This document shows, in pieces, positions 1-20,968 of a DNA stretch of 64,000 bases. This DNA is from Parietaria judaica. Taxonomy: Eukaryota; Streptophyta; Magnoliopsida; Rosales; Urticaceae. The stretch is taken from assembly GCA_954871525.1 (NCBI GenBank), contig OX940872.1, forward strand, positions 27,871,746 through 27,935,745, given 5' to 3'. Made by a program: the position numbers and the translations under genes. Within the stretch, counting starts at the first letter, position 1. Every line of letters begins with the position of its first letter. The notes below the pieces were generated by a model, which was not told the origin of the DNA, made no database searches, and saw only the letters and a list, made by a program, of their open reading frames with translations.

Positions 1-1529
1 TTAAAGAGAGTCTTTCTTTTTCAGCTAGAAGTCACCAACCAAACCCTAATTATTGGAACCCACAATCCAAACCAAACAAGTGATGGCAACATCGCAGCTG
101 TGAGCTATCAAGAGAGAGAGAGAGAGAATATATTGATTAATTAATTAATTAATTAATTAATTGATGTATTAAAAGATAGAGGGTTCATTAACCATCATCA
201 TTTAGTGTGATTTTAAGTAATTAGCTTCATTTAAGGCTTTAATTTCTACCCTTTAGAAGAAGAAAAAACTTCATCGGTTTATAATTATGAATTTTCAAAG
301 TGACATGTCAAGTACCTAATGTTCATATTTGTGGTAGCATTCAATCCGATGTTTTCACGATTAAAATTCTCAATATTTACTATTCGCTTGTCGCGGGAAT
401 CCTATCTAACTTTTAAAATAAAAATATGAATGTACTGTTAACGAAATTCCCTCACTCGTGAAAATGGCACGTATTGGAGACTAAACAACTATGAAAAATA
501 GTAAAAGTTGATAATTTGACAAGTAAAATAAAGTTGAGCTTATACGACCAAAATGAAAGCATTAAATCTTAAGCCACAATTTTATTTTACTTTATTATTA
601 TTATTAAGGTGGCACTGTAGGCCAAGATTACGTGTACTCGTATACAATATATATACGCAATGTAAGAACATCTAACACTATTAACCGCATGTACTGTAAG
701 CCAATATTATATATATACAATTTGTGTGTCTCGCTACCATTGAGCGCATAGTCCCACTAGGCCAAACAAACTCGAGTTCGAACCACAATTAACCAAAATA
801 GCGATAATAATATTAAGATGTATATTATGTTATTTATGTCAATAGATGTTAGGTGGATGAGTGTTTGAATTATTATTTTAGAATCAGATACACATATACA
901 TACATATATATATATATATATATACATACGAAGTCAGACTCATAGATACAGAGAGTATTGAAGGAGCATTGATGAGTCAAAAAACGATCGAAGCTTTTGA
1001 AACACTATTGAACGCTCAATAAACTGTCTCAAGCATTCAAGAAAACTCTAATGCTTGGTTTAGAAACGTTAAAAAATGTGTAAAAGTTTTGAGGATATGT
1101 GTAGTATAATACTATATGAATTTCACTTTTTATGAACTCTCATTTGGTGAATTGAATAAATTCCGAATGCTAAAACTCGTCTTTAATTTATTAAAACTTT
1201 ACAAAATTTATCGTAGATCGTGTTTTTCGTATTCCGCCCTCCATTTACACTTAATATTTTTATTTCGTATTTGTATTTCTGTCTTTATATAATCTTTACT
1301 TTGTATTTTTTGCTATTGTAGTACTCTTGATTGTGTATTTTTATCTTTATATCATTCTTAATTTATTTTTATTTTTCTAATTTGTTTGGAGAGCGAATCC
1401 AATCGCAAACACCATTGTGATATTAGTTAGAAGACCTCCATGAATGTCATATTTTATTATTTTGTAACAAATATATTTATTTTTTCAGTGTTAATCTGGA
1501 CCTCAAAAATTTACTTAGCCTATAGACAC

Positions 1530-1566
<37 letters not shown>

Positions 1567-2789
1567 TATAAGCGATGCCAATCAAAATTAACTGTAATAT
1601 TCAGTTAATAACAGACTCCTAATAAACTAAGAGTGGTAAAAGTACCTAAACTAAAATACACATTGAGTGACAAAAGTACCAAAGACTAAAGCTAAAACTA
1701 TACAACACTTCAATAAATATTTTTATTATATAAATTGTTTCGAAAAAACTAGGGAAGATGACATGGCAATCTTCAATATCTATATATGTAAATTCCGAAA
1801 AAAGAAATGAAATGGTAGGCAATAATACAAATTTGATAGTGTTGGTAAGCATGTCATGTACAACATAATTGCACAGCCACATACTTTTATTGTTTTACAT
1901 TGAGATTATGATAAAAATGAATAAGAAAAATGATTTTTTTGGTATAGTAGTTTTTGGGATTTATCTTAGGGGGTGTTAGCCTTTGGCGAGTTTTTTTTAA
2001 CTTATAATTTAAGTAAATGGTTATCGACTTATAACGCTTTGAAAATGTAGTATAAACGGCTCATGTTTTATTAGTTACGGTCGATCGAATTTTTAAGATT
2101 TTCGAAGGCTTTAGGCTTTTGTAGCTTGAAATTTTTTGATGAACATTCTCAGCTGATACTAAAACTACATACTAGTTTCCAACTCATCCTCACATACTTC
2201 ATATTTTAGATTTAATATGTATTATTGATAATTTAGCTGAATGCTTCTAACATTCATCTAAAACTCAACAATTTTTTTTTTAAGTAATGGTAGAAGATAA
2301 TCGATAAATAAATAAATAATTTTACATATAAAACAGGGAATATGGAACATCACTGTGTTATGCAATCACGCTACTGAAGAACGTGCAATGTTCGTATTTT
2401 TATCACGATTTAATTATTTTGTACATTCAATTTTTATTTTGAAAGTATTAACTTTCTAAATTTAAAATTGTCTAATAGAACATCTAAAAAAAAAAACCCT
2501 CAAAATTTCTTTGTGTGGGAGTTTGTAAAAAATAAAATATGGAGATCTAAATTTTGTGAGAAAAATATAGAGATGAGAGCGATTGAAATAGTGAGAGACT
2601 AAAGAACACAAAATAAAAAGAAGTTTATGACATTATGAAGCTCCATAAATGATGTTATTTTGAGCCATTTCTGGTTTCCATTTTACACATGTTACAACAG
2701 CAACAAGTGCTTCAGAGAGCCGATGGAAGAGGAAAATGTCCGTCTACGATTGCCGGAAACTTGAGCTGATACGTCGTAATATGTTAGCT
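1..2789. other. AT-rich intergenic DNA, no gene seen
   Basis: No reading frame here resembles a known protein. The stretch holds simple repeats: a GA run near 111-128, a TTAA tandem near 136-163, TA runs near 903-924 and 1534-1570, and several A or T homopolymers. A segment near 1630-1680 has the phrase 'gtggtaaaagtacc' that also appears near transposon-like repeats at 16.7 kb. The right part probably contains the 3' UTR of the calreticulin gene that ends at 2790. Confidence 0.6.
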
Positions 2790-7385
<4,596 letters not shown>

Positions 7386-8844
7386 GGCTTCTCTCTCACC
7401 GAGTCAAAACTGAGCTGCGAGCTTTCAGTCACCGAGTCAAAGCTCCATGGAAGCTGCTAGAACCAGACCACCAATATTTTATGTATTTTTACATGCATTG
7501 CCAATATTTATGTATGTTATAAAATAATATTGATATATTATATATTATATTTTATTTATATCAAATAATATTAAGCAAGATATACTAATATAATTAGAGT
7601 ATTTTTAGTATTTATTAATTTTAATAAACTGTAAATAGATCTTTAGGTCACTTATTTTCTGTCTAAATTTTATAACTCAACTTAAGTCGTTTAGCTAGGA
7701 GATAGAAATACAAGTTATAAAGAGAAGCAAAAATATTATTTTAAAGAGATGAGAAAGTACCTAAAATAATTTTAAAGATTTTTTTTTTTCAAAACGCAAA
7801 ATTATAAAATTATTGATTTATCTTTTAGCTTTAAAACGCGAGTGAAAGCTTAGACAAAAAGAGTAAAGTATGATTAAAATATGAAAATTGTGCATATCGA
7901 GGATAGAAAACTCGATAAAAATCGGTGATATGCATAATTTTTTATATTTGGTCTATAACTTATTTATTATTATTTTCTAATTATACGTTTTAACTCTCGT
8001 TTTGAAGCTAAGACAAAAATCTACAACTTTATAGTTTTTTTTTTATCTTAAAAAAAAACACTTTTAAAAGGGATCAAAATAGCTTATAAGTTCCGCATGA
8101 AAAATTTGTCAATATTATTTTTGGAGGTTTAATGAAAAAAATACAAAAAAGAAAAAAGAAAAAAAAAAGTTAAAGAGTAAAAAATTGAACGGGCAATTAT
8201 TTAAAAATAAAATTACCTTAAATAAAGACAAAGGTATTTTTTTTTTTTTTAAAAGCAACACAAACTCAAGATCTCACGTGAAGTCGTAGAATGAATTTAT
8301 CACTAAACTAAACAAGTTTTGCTTTTTCGAATTCAATATCGAACATAGATTATTTTTAGAGTTCACGAATCAATTTCAAGACAAATGTAGCACGCACTTG
8401 TGAGTTTTATCTTTCGCATATTTTATTTATTTTTTATTTTGAATGGGGTGGCACTATCGACCAATGTTACAATGCAATATCGCATGACTTAGATATATTC
8501 AGTGTAAGAACAGATGACACTAATGGCCAAGTTTACACGACGTTATATAGTTTTATCTTTCGCATTTTCACGTCTTTTTTTTAATGATCTATACAGAGCA
8601 TATAAAAAAATAGAAATTGTAAGAAATGCCCATTTCGTGTCAAAGGTTTAAGAAAAATGCTCATGCGTGAGAATAAAAAATATACACAGTGAGCATTTTT
8701 CTTAAACCTTTGATATAAAATGGGCATTTTTTAAAATAACCCTAAAAAAAATAGCAGTAATTATTTATATATTTTATATTTATTTTTTAAAAAGAGAGGT
8801 AGAATATAAGTAGAAGTTGGAAGGCGAGGAAAGTGTCCACTCCG
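7386..8844. other. intergenic, shared upstream region
   Basis: Divergent intergenic region between the calreticulin gene (-) and the PPR gene (+), so it should hold both promoters. It is very AT-rich with A and T homopolymers; no TATA box could be singled out. The only structured part is the foldback repeat at 8621-8732. Confidence 0.55.
8621..8732. mobile_element. foldback/MITE-like element, copy 1
   Basis: Nearly perfect inverted repeat with arms of about 43 bases: left arm begins AAGAAATGCCCATTTCGTG, and the right arm read on the other strand begins AAAAAATGCCCATTTTATA. The spacer is about 25 bases. A second copy lies at 16985-17100 with the same arms and similar flanks (aattgtaa on the left, aaataaccct on the right). 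The family is short and non-coding; no clean target duplication was seen. Confidence 0.65.
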
Positions 8845-10453
8845 ATGGTGGCTCCGCCCTTCTCTCTCGCCGGCGTCAAAGCACTCCGCCTCTCCACTCT
8901 CGCCTTCGTCTCCAACTCCGCCCACTGGGACGCCCTCCTCCGCGACCGATGCCGCCGAGGGCCCCTCCCCGCTGACGAGGCCTGGGCCCACTTCCAAGCC
9001 ATGCTCTCTCTCCCCTCCCCGCCCTCCGCGCGCTGCTTCAACCGCCTCCTCGCCGCGCTCTCCCACGCCGGTCACTTCGCCGCCGCCGTGGCCATGTTCC
9101 AGCGCCTCGCCGGCCGCGCCGACATCTGCACCGTCAACATCGCCGTCAAGTGCCTCTGCCGCTTGGGGGCCACGCGCCAGGGCTTCGCCGTCATGGGCGC
9201 TGCTCTCAAGCGCGGCCTCTCCCCTGACGCCCACACGCTCGCCACGCTGCTCCACGGCCTCTCTGCCGCCGGGCGAGCGAGCGAGGCCGCGGAAATGCTC
9301 TCGCGCGCGGAGGAGATCGGATGCGAGCTTAATGAGATTGGTTTCGCGGCGGTGATTGCGGGGCTCTGCCGGGCTGGGCGGACCGGGGAGGCTCTTGCGC
9401 TGCTCCGCCGGATGCAAGCGCCTTCGGCGGACTGCTTCGGGCCCGTGATCGACCGGCTTTGGAAGGACGGGAAAATCGACGATTCATTTGCGTTGTTTAA
9501 TGAGATGATCGCCCGGGGAGTTTGCCCGGATGTGGTCGTCTACACGTCGGTAATTCACGGGCTGTGCGGCTCCGGGCGGTGGACGGAAGCCATGGCGATG
9601 TTGGCTGGCATGGCCACAAGCGGAATTTCACCCAATTTGCGCACGTACAGCGCGCTGATTGACTCGCTCTGCAAAGAGGCGAAAACCCGAGAAGCGGTTT
9701 CCATTCTCGCGCTGATGATCGGGAAAGGTTTGCAGCCGGATGTCTACGTGTTCAATTCGCTGATCTCCGGGCTATGCAAGGCCGGCCAATGGGGGGACGC
9801 CGTGCGGCTGCTGCGCAGCATGAAGCGGTGCGGCGTCTCCCCCGATATTGTCACGCTGAACACAATGCTCGACGCACGCTGCAAGGACGGTGACGCCTTG
9901 GGTGCCCTCTCTGTGATGGAAGAGCTTACCGGCGAGGATCTCTTCCCCGACAGTGTCGTCTTCGACTCGCTGATCGGGAGATTGTGTTGCCCAGAAGAGG
10001 CGGAAAGGTCGGCTGAGGGCACGGACGTTCCGGAAGTGTCGCCGACGATCCGAACCGTGAATATCGTCCTGAACGGTTTGGTCGAAAAAGGCATGGTGGA
10101 GAAGGCCCGGAAGCTGTTCGACAAAATGCTCGTAACGGCGGCGAGAGGTTCACGTCATCACCTATAACATCTTGATCAAGGGGCATTGCGCGCAGGGCGA
10201 TGTGGACAGCGCGCAAGGCCTCTTCGACGGCATGGCAGCGAGCGGGGCTCCGCCGAGCACCGTGTCGTACAACACGTTGGTCAACGGCTACGTGAAGGCG
10301 GGTCGGATCGACGTGGCCCTCGTGCTTCTGAAGGAGATGGTTAGGGCCGGGTTGGCGCCGGATCGCGTGACCCGGTTCATATTGAAAGGAATTCATGCGA
10401 GTAGGCATGGAACGCTGATACATGATATAAACAGTGGTGTAGCTCTGGGTTGA
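8845..10453 (+). CDS. P-class pentatricopeptide repeat protein, frameshifted
   Basis: Intronless PPR gene starting at the ATG at 8845 (MVAPPFSLAG...). The first frame runs 440 residues to a TAA at 10165-10167. PPR coding then continues in the next frame (TYNILIKGHC...) to a TGA at 10451-10453. The break is inside a repeat: skipping one G in the GGCGGCG tract near 10137-10143 gives a repeat of exactly 35 residues, the PPR period, and a protein of about 535 residues. Twelve or more 35-residue P-type motifs are visible (for example VVYTSVIHGLC and YNTLVNGYVKAG), with no DYW or E domain. By family knowledge such proteins bind organellar RNA; the Arg/Ser/Ala-rich N terminus could be a targeting peptide. 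The 5' half is very GC-rich compared with the flanks. The break is either a real loss-of-function mutation or an assembly error. Confidence 0.85.
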
Positions 10454-11455
10454 GAAGGCCACTTAATTATGTAACTTGTATTACCTGAAATTCATTATTC
10501 TTTTTTCAGATATGAAAGTAAAATTTCATAATCAATTAACATACTGAAATTGATCAAACTTTACTATATTTTCAGCACATAAATCAATTCAATTTTCAGA
10601 TGTGAAAAATGCAAGCGAGAAAACAAAGACAAAGATAGAGAATGTAGATACCCACGGGGCTTTTCTTTTTTCTTTTCTAGCGGTTGGCACCCGTTCCGGC
10701 GTTAACCGGAACTGTCCCAAAAAGGAAATATTTTCTTCTTTAGATTTTTTTATTCAAAATTCCAAAATTGAATTCTTTTTATTTATATATAATTAGCATA
10801 TATAATCCTAATATTTTACGTAATGTCCGTTGGTTATCGGATACCTCGTAAAATTGGATTGGCAAAGTGAGCGTTTATTTTATGCGCAAAGATTTATTTT
10901 CAAGTTATTTAATTCCGATACTTTGACTACACAATTTACTTTAAAACTTCGCTAACAACCTTAATTAATTTATTAAATTAATACTCAATATATTAATAGT
11001 TTCTTCTTTGAGCTTCGCTAACAACCTTAATTAATTTATTAAATTAATACTCAATAAATTAATAGTTTCTTTCCTTGAGCTGACATTATTAATTAAGCTT
11101 TGCAATTAGAAAGCACACTTAAGTAAGTAAAGCCTAGTTGTAACTTTTAGTTTATGTATCGATAACAAAGGACACGAGTTTTCTTGCTCTCAAACACAAA
11201 TTTTTGTATGATTTTCTGTAATAAAAAAAAGCCCACTCTCAGAAAATAAAATAATAAAAGATGAAAAACTCCTCGCATTTCACATCAAGTCCTTAATCTT
11301 TTCTTTCTCACTCTTTTCCACCAATAACCAATTATCAACCCAACTATATCCCAAACCTATGCTCATTTCTATTTACATAAATTAACACCCAGCTCCTCAA
11401 TCCCACTTTGGTGGTCAAAAGGGCACAAACTTTATCTTCTTCTTCTTTTTTAACT
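10454..11455. other. intergenic between two convergent genes
   Basis: AT-rich stretch between the ends of the PPR gene (+) and the DUF936 gene (-); it should contain both 3' UTRs. It holds a 66-bp tandem duplication at 10947-11079. No coding sequence is recognisable. Confidence 0.55.
10947..11079. repeat. 66-bp tandem duplication, two copies
   Basis: The block beginning cttcgctaacaaccttaatt at 10947 is repeated at 11013 with only a few changes near its 3' end (tatatt versus taaatt, and ttctttg versus ttccttg). The near identity points to a recent duplication. Confidence 0.85.
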
Positions 11456-15384
<3,929 letters not shown>

Positions 15385-16984
15385 CTTCGGAGAGCTTCGC
15401 AGACGCAGACGCAGACCATCACCACCACAAGCAAAGCAAACCCAGATGTGAGAAAAGTGCCAAAAACGAGTTTGTTATACCGACAACTGAAAATACCAAA
15501 AACATAAATTCATAAAATAATGCCATTGAAGTGAAGATTAAGCAACCAAAACCCATTTGAGAAAAGGGCTTTCTTCATTTTTATAAAATAATAAGAAAAA
15601 AAACCCAGATGAAAATGAAGTAAAGAAGCTTACTTGTTCCCAGTTTTTTTTTTTTTTTTTTTCTCACGAGAAGCTTGCAATGCTCACGAGGGCTGCTTTT
15701 TTGGAGCTGAATAAGAAGAAAGATTGAAGCTTTTTCTTCTTCTTCTTGTTCTTCCCTTTTTTTGCTTGCTTTGCCCTATCGACTGAAGAGAAGAGAGAGA
15801 GAAGGAAAGGTGAAGTTTTTTGCCCAGAAAAGAGAAGGGTTTGATTCAGATACACATGGGATCTATGTCATGTTTGTTCATAGCTTCATGCCATTATACA
15901 ATATACATTAGTTACTACAAATTCAAGACAGCTTTTTTAAGAGGGGCGAGAGAGAGAGAGAGAGTGAAGATAAAATAAAAAATAAAGTAAATTAAACAAG
16001 AGATTATGGACAAAACATTTTTTCCACACCTGAATTAAAAGCGAATTAACGTCGAGTAAGTCGAAACGTTTCAAAAAAAGGTACCGGAAATGCGTCGAGA
16101 ATCGCTAATGTTTTTTTGTTTTGTTTTTTACATGATATTAAGATCGGACGAATTGGTTATCGTCGAATTCGAGAATATATCGATATTTTTTTTTTTTTGA
16201 ATTTATTTACTATTATTTTTCTTTAACTTGTAGCATCATCTTCATTCAAGATATATTTAAAGAGAAATTATGTATGAGGACCGAATAAATTATTTGAATG
16301 AAATTAATAAATGATTAATTTATTAATTTGGAAAGAGATGATAGCAACTCACTCACCAACCTAGAAGAGGAAAAATCCTCAATTCACACTCTACACTTTG
16401 AGTTTGAGGCTGAGCTATGAAACTCTATGCTTTTCTTGCCCTAAATAAGATCTGATTTCATGAAAATGTATAGGCACAAAGGGTGTTTTATTTTTGTTTT
16501 TTGAGATTAAAAATGTGAAGTGTGAAAAATAAAATAGGAGAGATGATTGATTGGGCAAAGGTGGTTCGATGATTGAACAAAAGAGCTGTCAGTGTCCAAT
16601 TCAGAAAACACACATTTACACATGCGCATCATAACATGTTACGTATATTATTATTATTATTTGAGATATTAGCGGCAAAAGTACCTAAGTTTTCACCAAT
16701 TAAGGTGATACGGGTTTAAAGTGAAAAGTACGACAAAGTATGCAAAGTCAATGAATAGGAAATGATGCATTTTTCTTTCTAATACTTTTGACAGAGATTG
16801 GTCAATTTTTTAAATAGTGGTACGAAATGATATTTAAGATACATATTTATGTATTGATTCAACTATGTAGCATGTTCTCTCGTACAAATTAACACATAAA
16901 AAATGAAACAAAAAAATGTGTCGTCTTATATATATTAACTTTTGATAATGTTACTGTTATTTTCACTTTAAATCCTTAAAAATT

Positions 16985-17100
16985 GTAAAAAAAATGCCCA
17001 TTTTGTGTAAAACGTTTAAGAAAAATGCCCATGTGTGAGAGTAAAAATTTACACGGTAGGCATTTTTCTTAAACCTTTGACACAAAATAAGCATTTTTTT
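16985..17100. mobile_element. foldback/MITE-like element, copy 2
   Basis: Same family as 8621-8732. Left arm AAAATGCCCATTTTGTGT...GTTTAAGAAAAATGCCCA, spacer about 25 bases, right arm aggcatttttcttaaaccttt...gcattttttt. Confidence 0.65.
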
Positions 17101-17528
17101 AAAAATAACCCTTAAATCTTTACTACCTTATTTTGTCAAAACTTGAGTACTTTCACCAAAATTAACCCTTTTTGTTATTATACATTACGATGTGACCCCA
17201 CTTTGGCTTTTCATCGTAGTCTCTATCCAAGATCCTCTTTCTTCCATCACCAAAATGAAAATCTGATCAAACCTCTTTGTCGTCCAGATTATATGCTTGA
17301 ATTTATTTGTTAAATATAACTCATTTAAGAGATTAGCAATTATTAACTGTTCCCTTACAAGGGTTTGGTATTGGTATATTCTTAATTAAGTCATATAAGA
17401 TGATTCAATTATTTTTATTTGTTTAGACTTACTGGTATTTATAAAGTAACATTAAATAATAGTATTAACATAATATATATGTAATGTAATTATGAATTAT
17501 ATTATATAGTTTTATATATATGTTGTAA

Positions 17529-18755
17529 CGACGGTAAACCGTGTAGTATTGTTTGTAGCATTTATCATCGGCAATTTAATTCTTACGTATTTTCTCATGA
17601 TATTTTTTTATAGTCAAATTCCAATGTATAAACTCCAAAAATATTACTTTTTGAATTGGTTGTAGATTTTAGATTAATATTTTAGAGCACATATGCACAC
17701 TGAATAACACAATATGGACATCTAGAACACCAAAATCAAATTAACATTAAAAAACAGTATATGAACATCAAGAACAATACGAACCTCCAGACTAATATAT
17801 GAACATAAAAACACTACATGAATGCCAAGAACATGAAATATATCGACACAAAAAAATCCAAAAAATTTTACCGGAACAAAATATATATTCGTTTTGAGGG
17901 CCTAACCAGCGAAATTCGGCTAATATCTGTATTCGAGATCTCTGTGTGCCAAACTTTTTTTTATTTATGATGTTTGATGCACACTTCCTACCTTACACAA
18001 GGCTTATATACCGTGGGTTAATTTTACTTTACGGTTATCCGTAATCGTATAATATATGTTTCGTACTAGTGGTTGAATTTAGTTATGGGTCTCACTGGAT
18101 ACTATGACTCTTATTATGAATATAATACAAGTCCCAAAATAAAATTTTAATAATTTATAGTACCGTTGATTTTGTGTCGACTGTAAACCGCATGGAATAA
18201 ATAAATGCTACTAAATATGCTATAGCATTTCTTGTAGCATTTACCATCGGCAATATATTCTTTACATATTTATTCATGAGAATTTTTTTATAGTCAAATT
18301 CCAATGTATAATACCCAGAAAATTGTACTTTTTGAATTGGTTGTCAATTTTATGTTCATAATTAGAGCACATATGCTTACTCAAGAAACAGTAAGCGCAT
18401 CAAGAACACCAAAATCAAATTAACATTAAAAACACGATATGAAAATCAAGATCACAATATGAACCTCGAGAACAATATGAATATTAAAAATATTATATGA
18501 ATGCCAAGAACACGAAGAAAAAAAATCCCAAAAAAGTTTACCCGAACCAAAAATATTAGTTTTGAGGGCCTAACCAACGAAATTCGGCAAAAATCTGAAA
18601 AAGCTCACATATTCAAGATCTCGATGTACCATGCTTTTTCTTATTTATGACAATATCTGATACACAAAGTTTAAACTTTCCTACTTTACTCGAGGCTTAA
18701 ATACCGTGGTGTAATTTTACTCTACGATATGAATCTTAGTAAAATATATGTTTCG
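17529..18755. repeat. ~550-bp direct repeat, two diverged copies
   Basis: Copy 1 is about 17529-18067 and copy 2 about 18178-18755, offset about 649 bases. Shared landmarks in the same order: cgac(g/t)gtaaaccg, tagtcaaattccaatgtata, tttttgaattggttgt, caccaaaatcaaattaacat, tttgagggcctaacca, and atatatgtttcgtac. Both contain runs of 'atatgaacatcaagaac'-like phrases. No reading frame and no LTR ends were seen. A related phrase in reverse orientation appears inside the element at 23600-23780. Confidence 0.75.
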
Positions 18756-18997
18756 TACAAATTTACCCGACAAATTTGTATATATTATTCTTAATTTTTT
18801 TTCTTTCATAAATCGACTCTAAAAAATCACACATTCCCTTCCCTGTACGCTTAAAAATAATGAGATTTTTTTTTTAATTTGTGCTATAAACATGATTCAT
18901 TTAAAGATATAATAATTAAGTAATTATTGAACGAAATTAATATTTTAGATTAAAGTTTATTATGAAGTATTAAGACGAGTACCATATATTTTAAAAA

Positions 18998-19497
18998 GGG
19001 AATTTTGCGGCACAATTCATCAAATTCTTAAAAATAAGTCACCAACGTTTATTTTTTGCGACGAAACTCATCGACATCAATCTTTTTTTTACAAATGTAA
19101 TATGATGAGGTTAAATGACATGTAGCTTGTCACGGTGGACGCCACAACACGTTCTCGGCATACATGACAAAAATACCGCAAATTTTTTTGATTGGATATT
19201 TATGGCTAAAACACCACAAATCTTTAGAAATTACAATTATCTAGACAAAAGTTCCAACAACAAAAATACTATGGTATAATCCTACCTTAGATTCCATTTT
19301 TTTGGTAATGTTTCTAATTTATTTATCCCAATCCTATGCTGAGAAAGTGACGTGGCTAACCACATGTCATTTAACCTCGTCAGATTGCATTTGTAAAAAA
19401 AAAAAAAAGGACCAACTCGGTGATTTTTTTGACAAAAAATAGATATTAGTGACTTATTTGTAAGAATTTAATGACTTTCGCCACAGATTTTTCTTGA
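18998..19497. mobile_element. non-autonomous element with ~130-bp inverted ends
   Basis: The left ~130 bases (from ttttgcggcacaattcatca to gaggttaaatgacatgtag) match the reverse complement of the right ~130 bases (gtcatttaacctcgtcag through aagaatttaatgactttcgc), with a central spacer of about 190 bases. The exact ends and target duplication are unclear. The long arms suggest a Mutator-like or foldback MITE. No transposase frame is present. Confidence 0.6.
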
Positions 19498-20496
19498 AAA
19501 ATAATAAATAAATTAAAAAATATGTGAATTAAAAAATGTATTACAATTTATACAAGTCAAATATATTCTGTAATTCTAACACGTACGTACTCTTTGAAAA
19601 TGTAGAGGATAGTACTGAACTGATAGATTGATATGAATTATTAAAAAAATGATTTAAGAAAAATGTAAGGATTTGATCGACCGTTGGAAACGGATTTCGA
19701 ATAGACCAAAAAACACAGAGGCTCTGAACCAGAATTTCCATCACTTAAACTTGAGGAGTTCTTGCAGAAACTGGTTCGGAATCTTTGCATAAAACAAAAA
19801 GTTTGGTTTTATACTTATTTGCAAGAAGAACTACGATGAGTATTTAAGGGTTAATTGAGGTAAAAATATCTAAGATTTAAATAACGTGCATGATTTATTT
19901 TAAAGTTTTTAGTTATACCGATTAAATACATAAAACGAAATCAATTGTAAATACAAATTTTAATCAATATAATTGAAAGATTTAGAATATGCGATGCTAT
20001 TATAATACAGCTTTTATACTTTTGCCGCAGTTATCTAATATTTTTAATATAGCATGAGATAAATAATTAAAAAAAATGGAAATAATTGCATGTGCAAAGC
20101 AATGGAACGAGGGAATGGCGTGTCGGCTAGCCTGAAAAGGTGTCACATCTCGAGCATAACAGCTTGAGACTGCACTTCGCTCTTCTTTTATTATTTATTT
20201 ATTTATTCGAAAAGATCGTATACTTATAATATAAATATAAAGTCCCCACAAAACAAATGCAATAAAATGAGAGATATATAAATTAATTAACGATTAATGG
20301 AGGGTCATCTAGAGCCGCGGGTGGCGACGACTGACACCGAATCGCGACGAGTCGCGACGACTGACAGGGCATCGCGACGAATCGCGACACACGGGTTTGA
20401 GTCGCGACGAGTCGCGACCCGCGTGTTTAATCGCGATTCCTTCCCTCTCTCTTTCCCCTCTCTCTCGTTGTCTCACGTTCTCTCTCTCTCTCTCTC

Positions 20497-20896
20497 TGTA
20501 ACGTCCCGGCAGCTCAATCAAACCGACGACTGTCCCCACAGGCCAACACGAGTCTTTCCAGCGTGCTTTGTCCTCACTCGCACGCTTCCCGAGAAACTTC
20601 CCAGGAGGTCACCCATCCTAGTACTACTCCAAGTCAAGCACGCTTAACTTTGGAGTTCCTATGAACAGGCAACCGAAAAGAAGATGCATCTTGTTGACAT
20701 AGGTAGTACCAGTCAATTCATTTAAGCCTCTTCGATCATACAGTCCCATACCTGTATGATCTCCGATAACCGTGCAGTCCCATACCTGCACAGTCTCGGG
20801 AACGTCCCATCAGCACATCCCCTTGCCCAGGCGATGTGGGATTGCACAGCTTACCCGGTCTTGCCCTTGTGGCTCACGGGATTAGTGACTGTCACA
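20497..20896 (-). repeat. TRIM LTR 1 (400 bp)
   Basis: Outer LTR, from TGTAACGTCCCGG to GACTGTCACA. It differs from LTR4 at a single base (aacAggcaac versus aacGggcaac), apart from the last base. Confidence 0.9.
20601..20667 (-). other. 5S rRNA-derived Pol III control region
   Basis: Read on the minus strand this matches about the second half of plant 5S rRNA: GAACTCC, A box AGTTAAGCGTGCTT, intermediate element AGTAGTACTAGG, and C box GATGGGTGACCTCCTGGGAAG. The first ~45 bases of 5S rRNA are absent, so it is not a functional 5S gene. Equal copies lie at 21073-21139 and 21834-21900, and a partial one starts at 21382. Confidence 0.9.
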
Positions 20897-20968
20897 ATCA
20901 CCCCACCTAATGGGGGCCCGACGTCCTCGTCGGCCACACTTCCGGCTGGGCTCGGCTCTGATACCATT

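Larger units (their letters stand above)
15385..20301. other. intergenic, repeat-rich
   Basis: The first ~450 bases upstream of the DUF936 start look like promoter and 5' UTR: a poly-T near 15644-15662, a CTT-rich run near 15733-15750 and a GA run near 15948-15964. The rest is AT-rich with a foldback repeat (16985-17100), a large direct repeat (17529-18755) and a long-TIR element (18998-19497). The text near 16665-16690 (attagcggcaaaagtacc) resembles the end of the Mutator-type element at 23053. No gene was recognised. Confidence 0.55.

Noticed and set aside
8833..8844. GTG start 12 bases upstream of the PPR ATG
   Set aside because: Plant nuclear genes start at ATG; the first in-frame ATG is at 8845.
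8761..9417. 218-residue minus-strand frame over the PPR gene
   Set aside because: Shadow of the GC-rich PPR coding strand, with Gly/Arg/Glu low complexity and no match.
20601..20667. A genuine 5S rRNA gene
   Set aside because: Only the second half of 5S is present, it lies within an LTR, and it lacks the 5' half and the usual spacer array.
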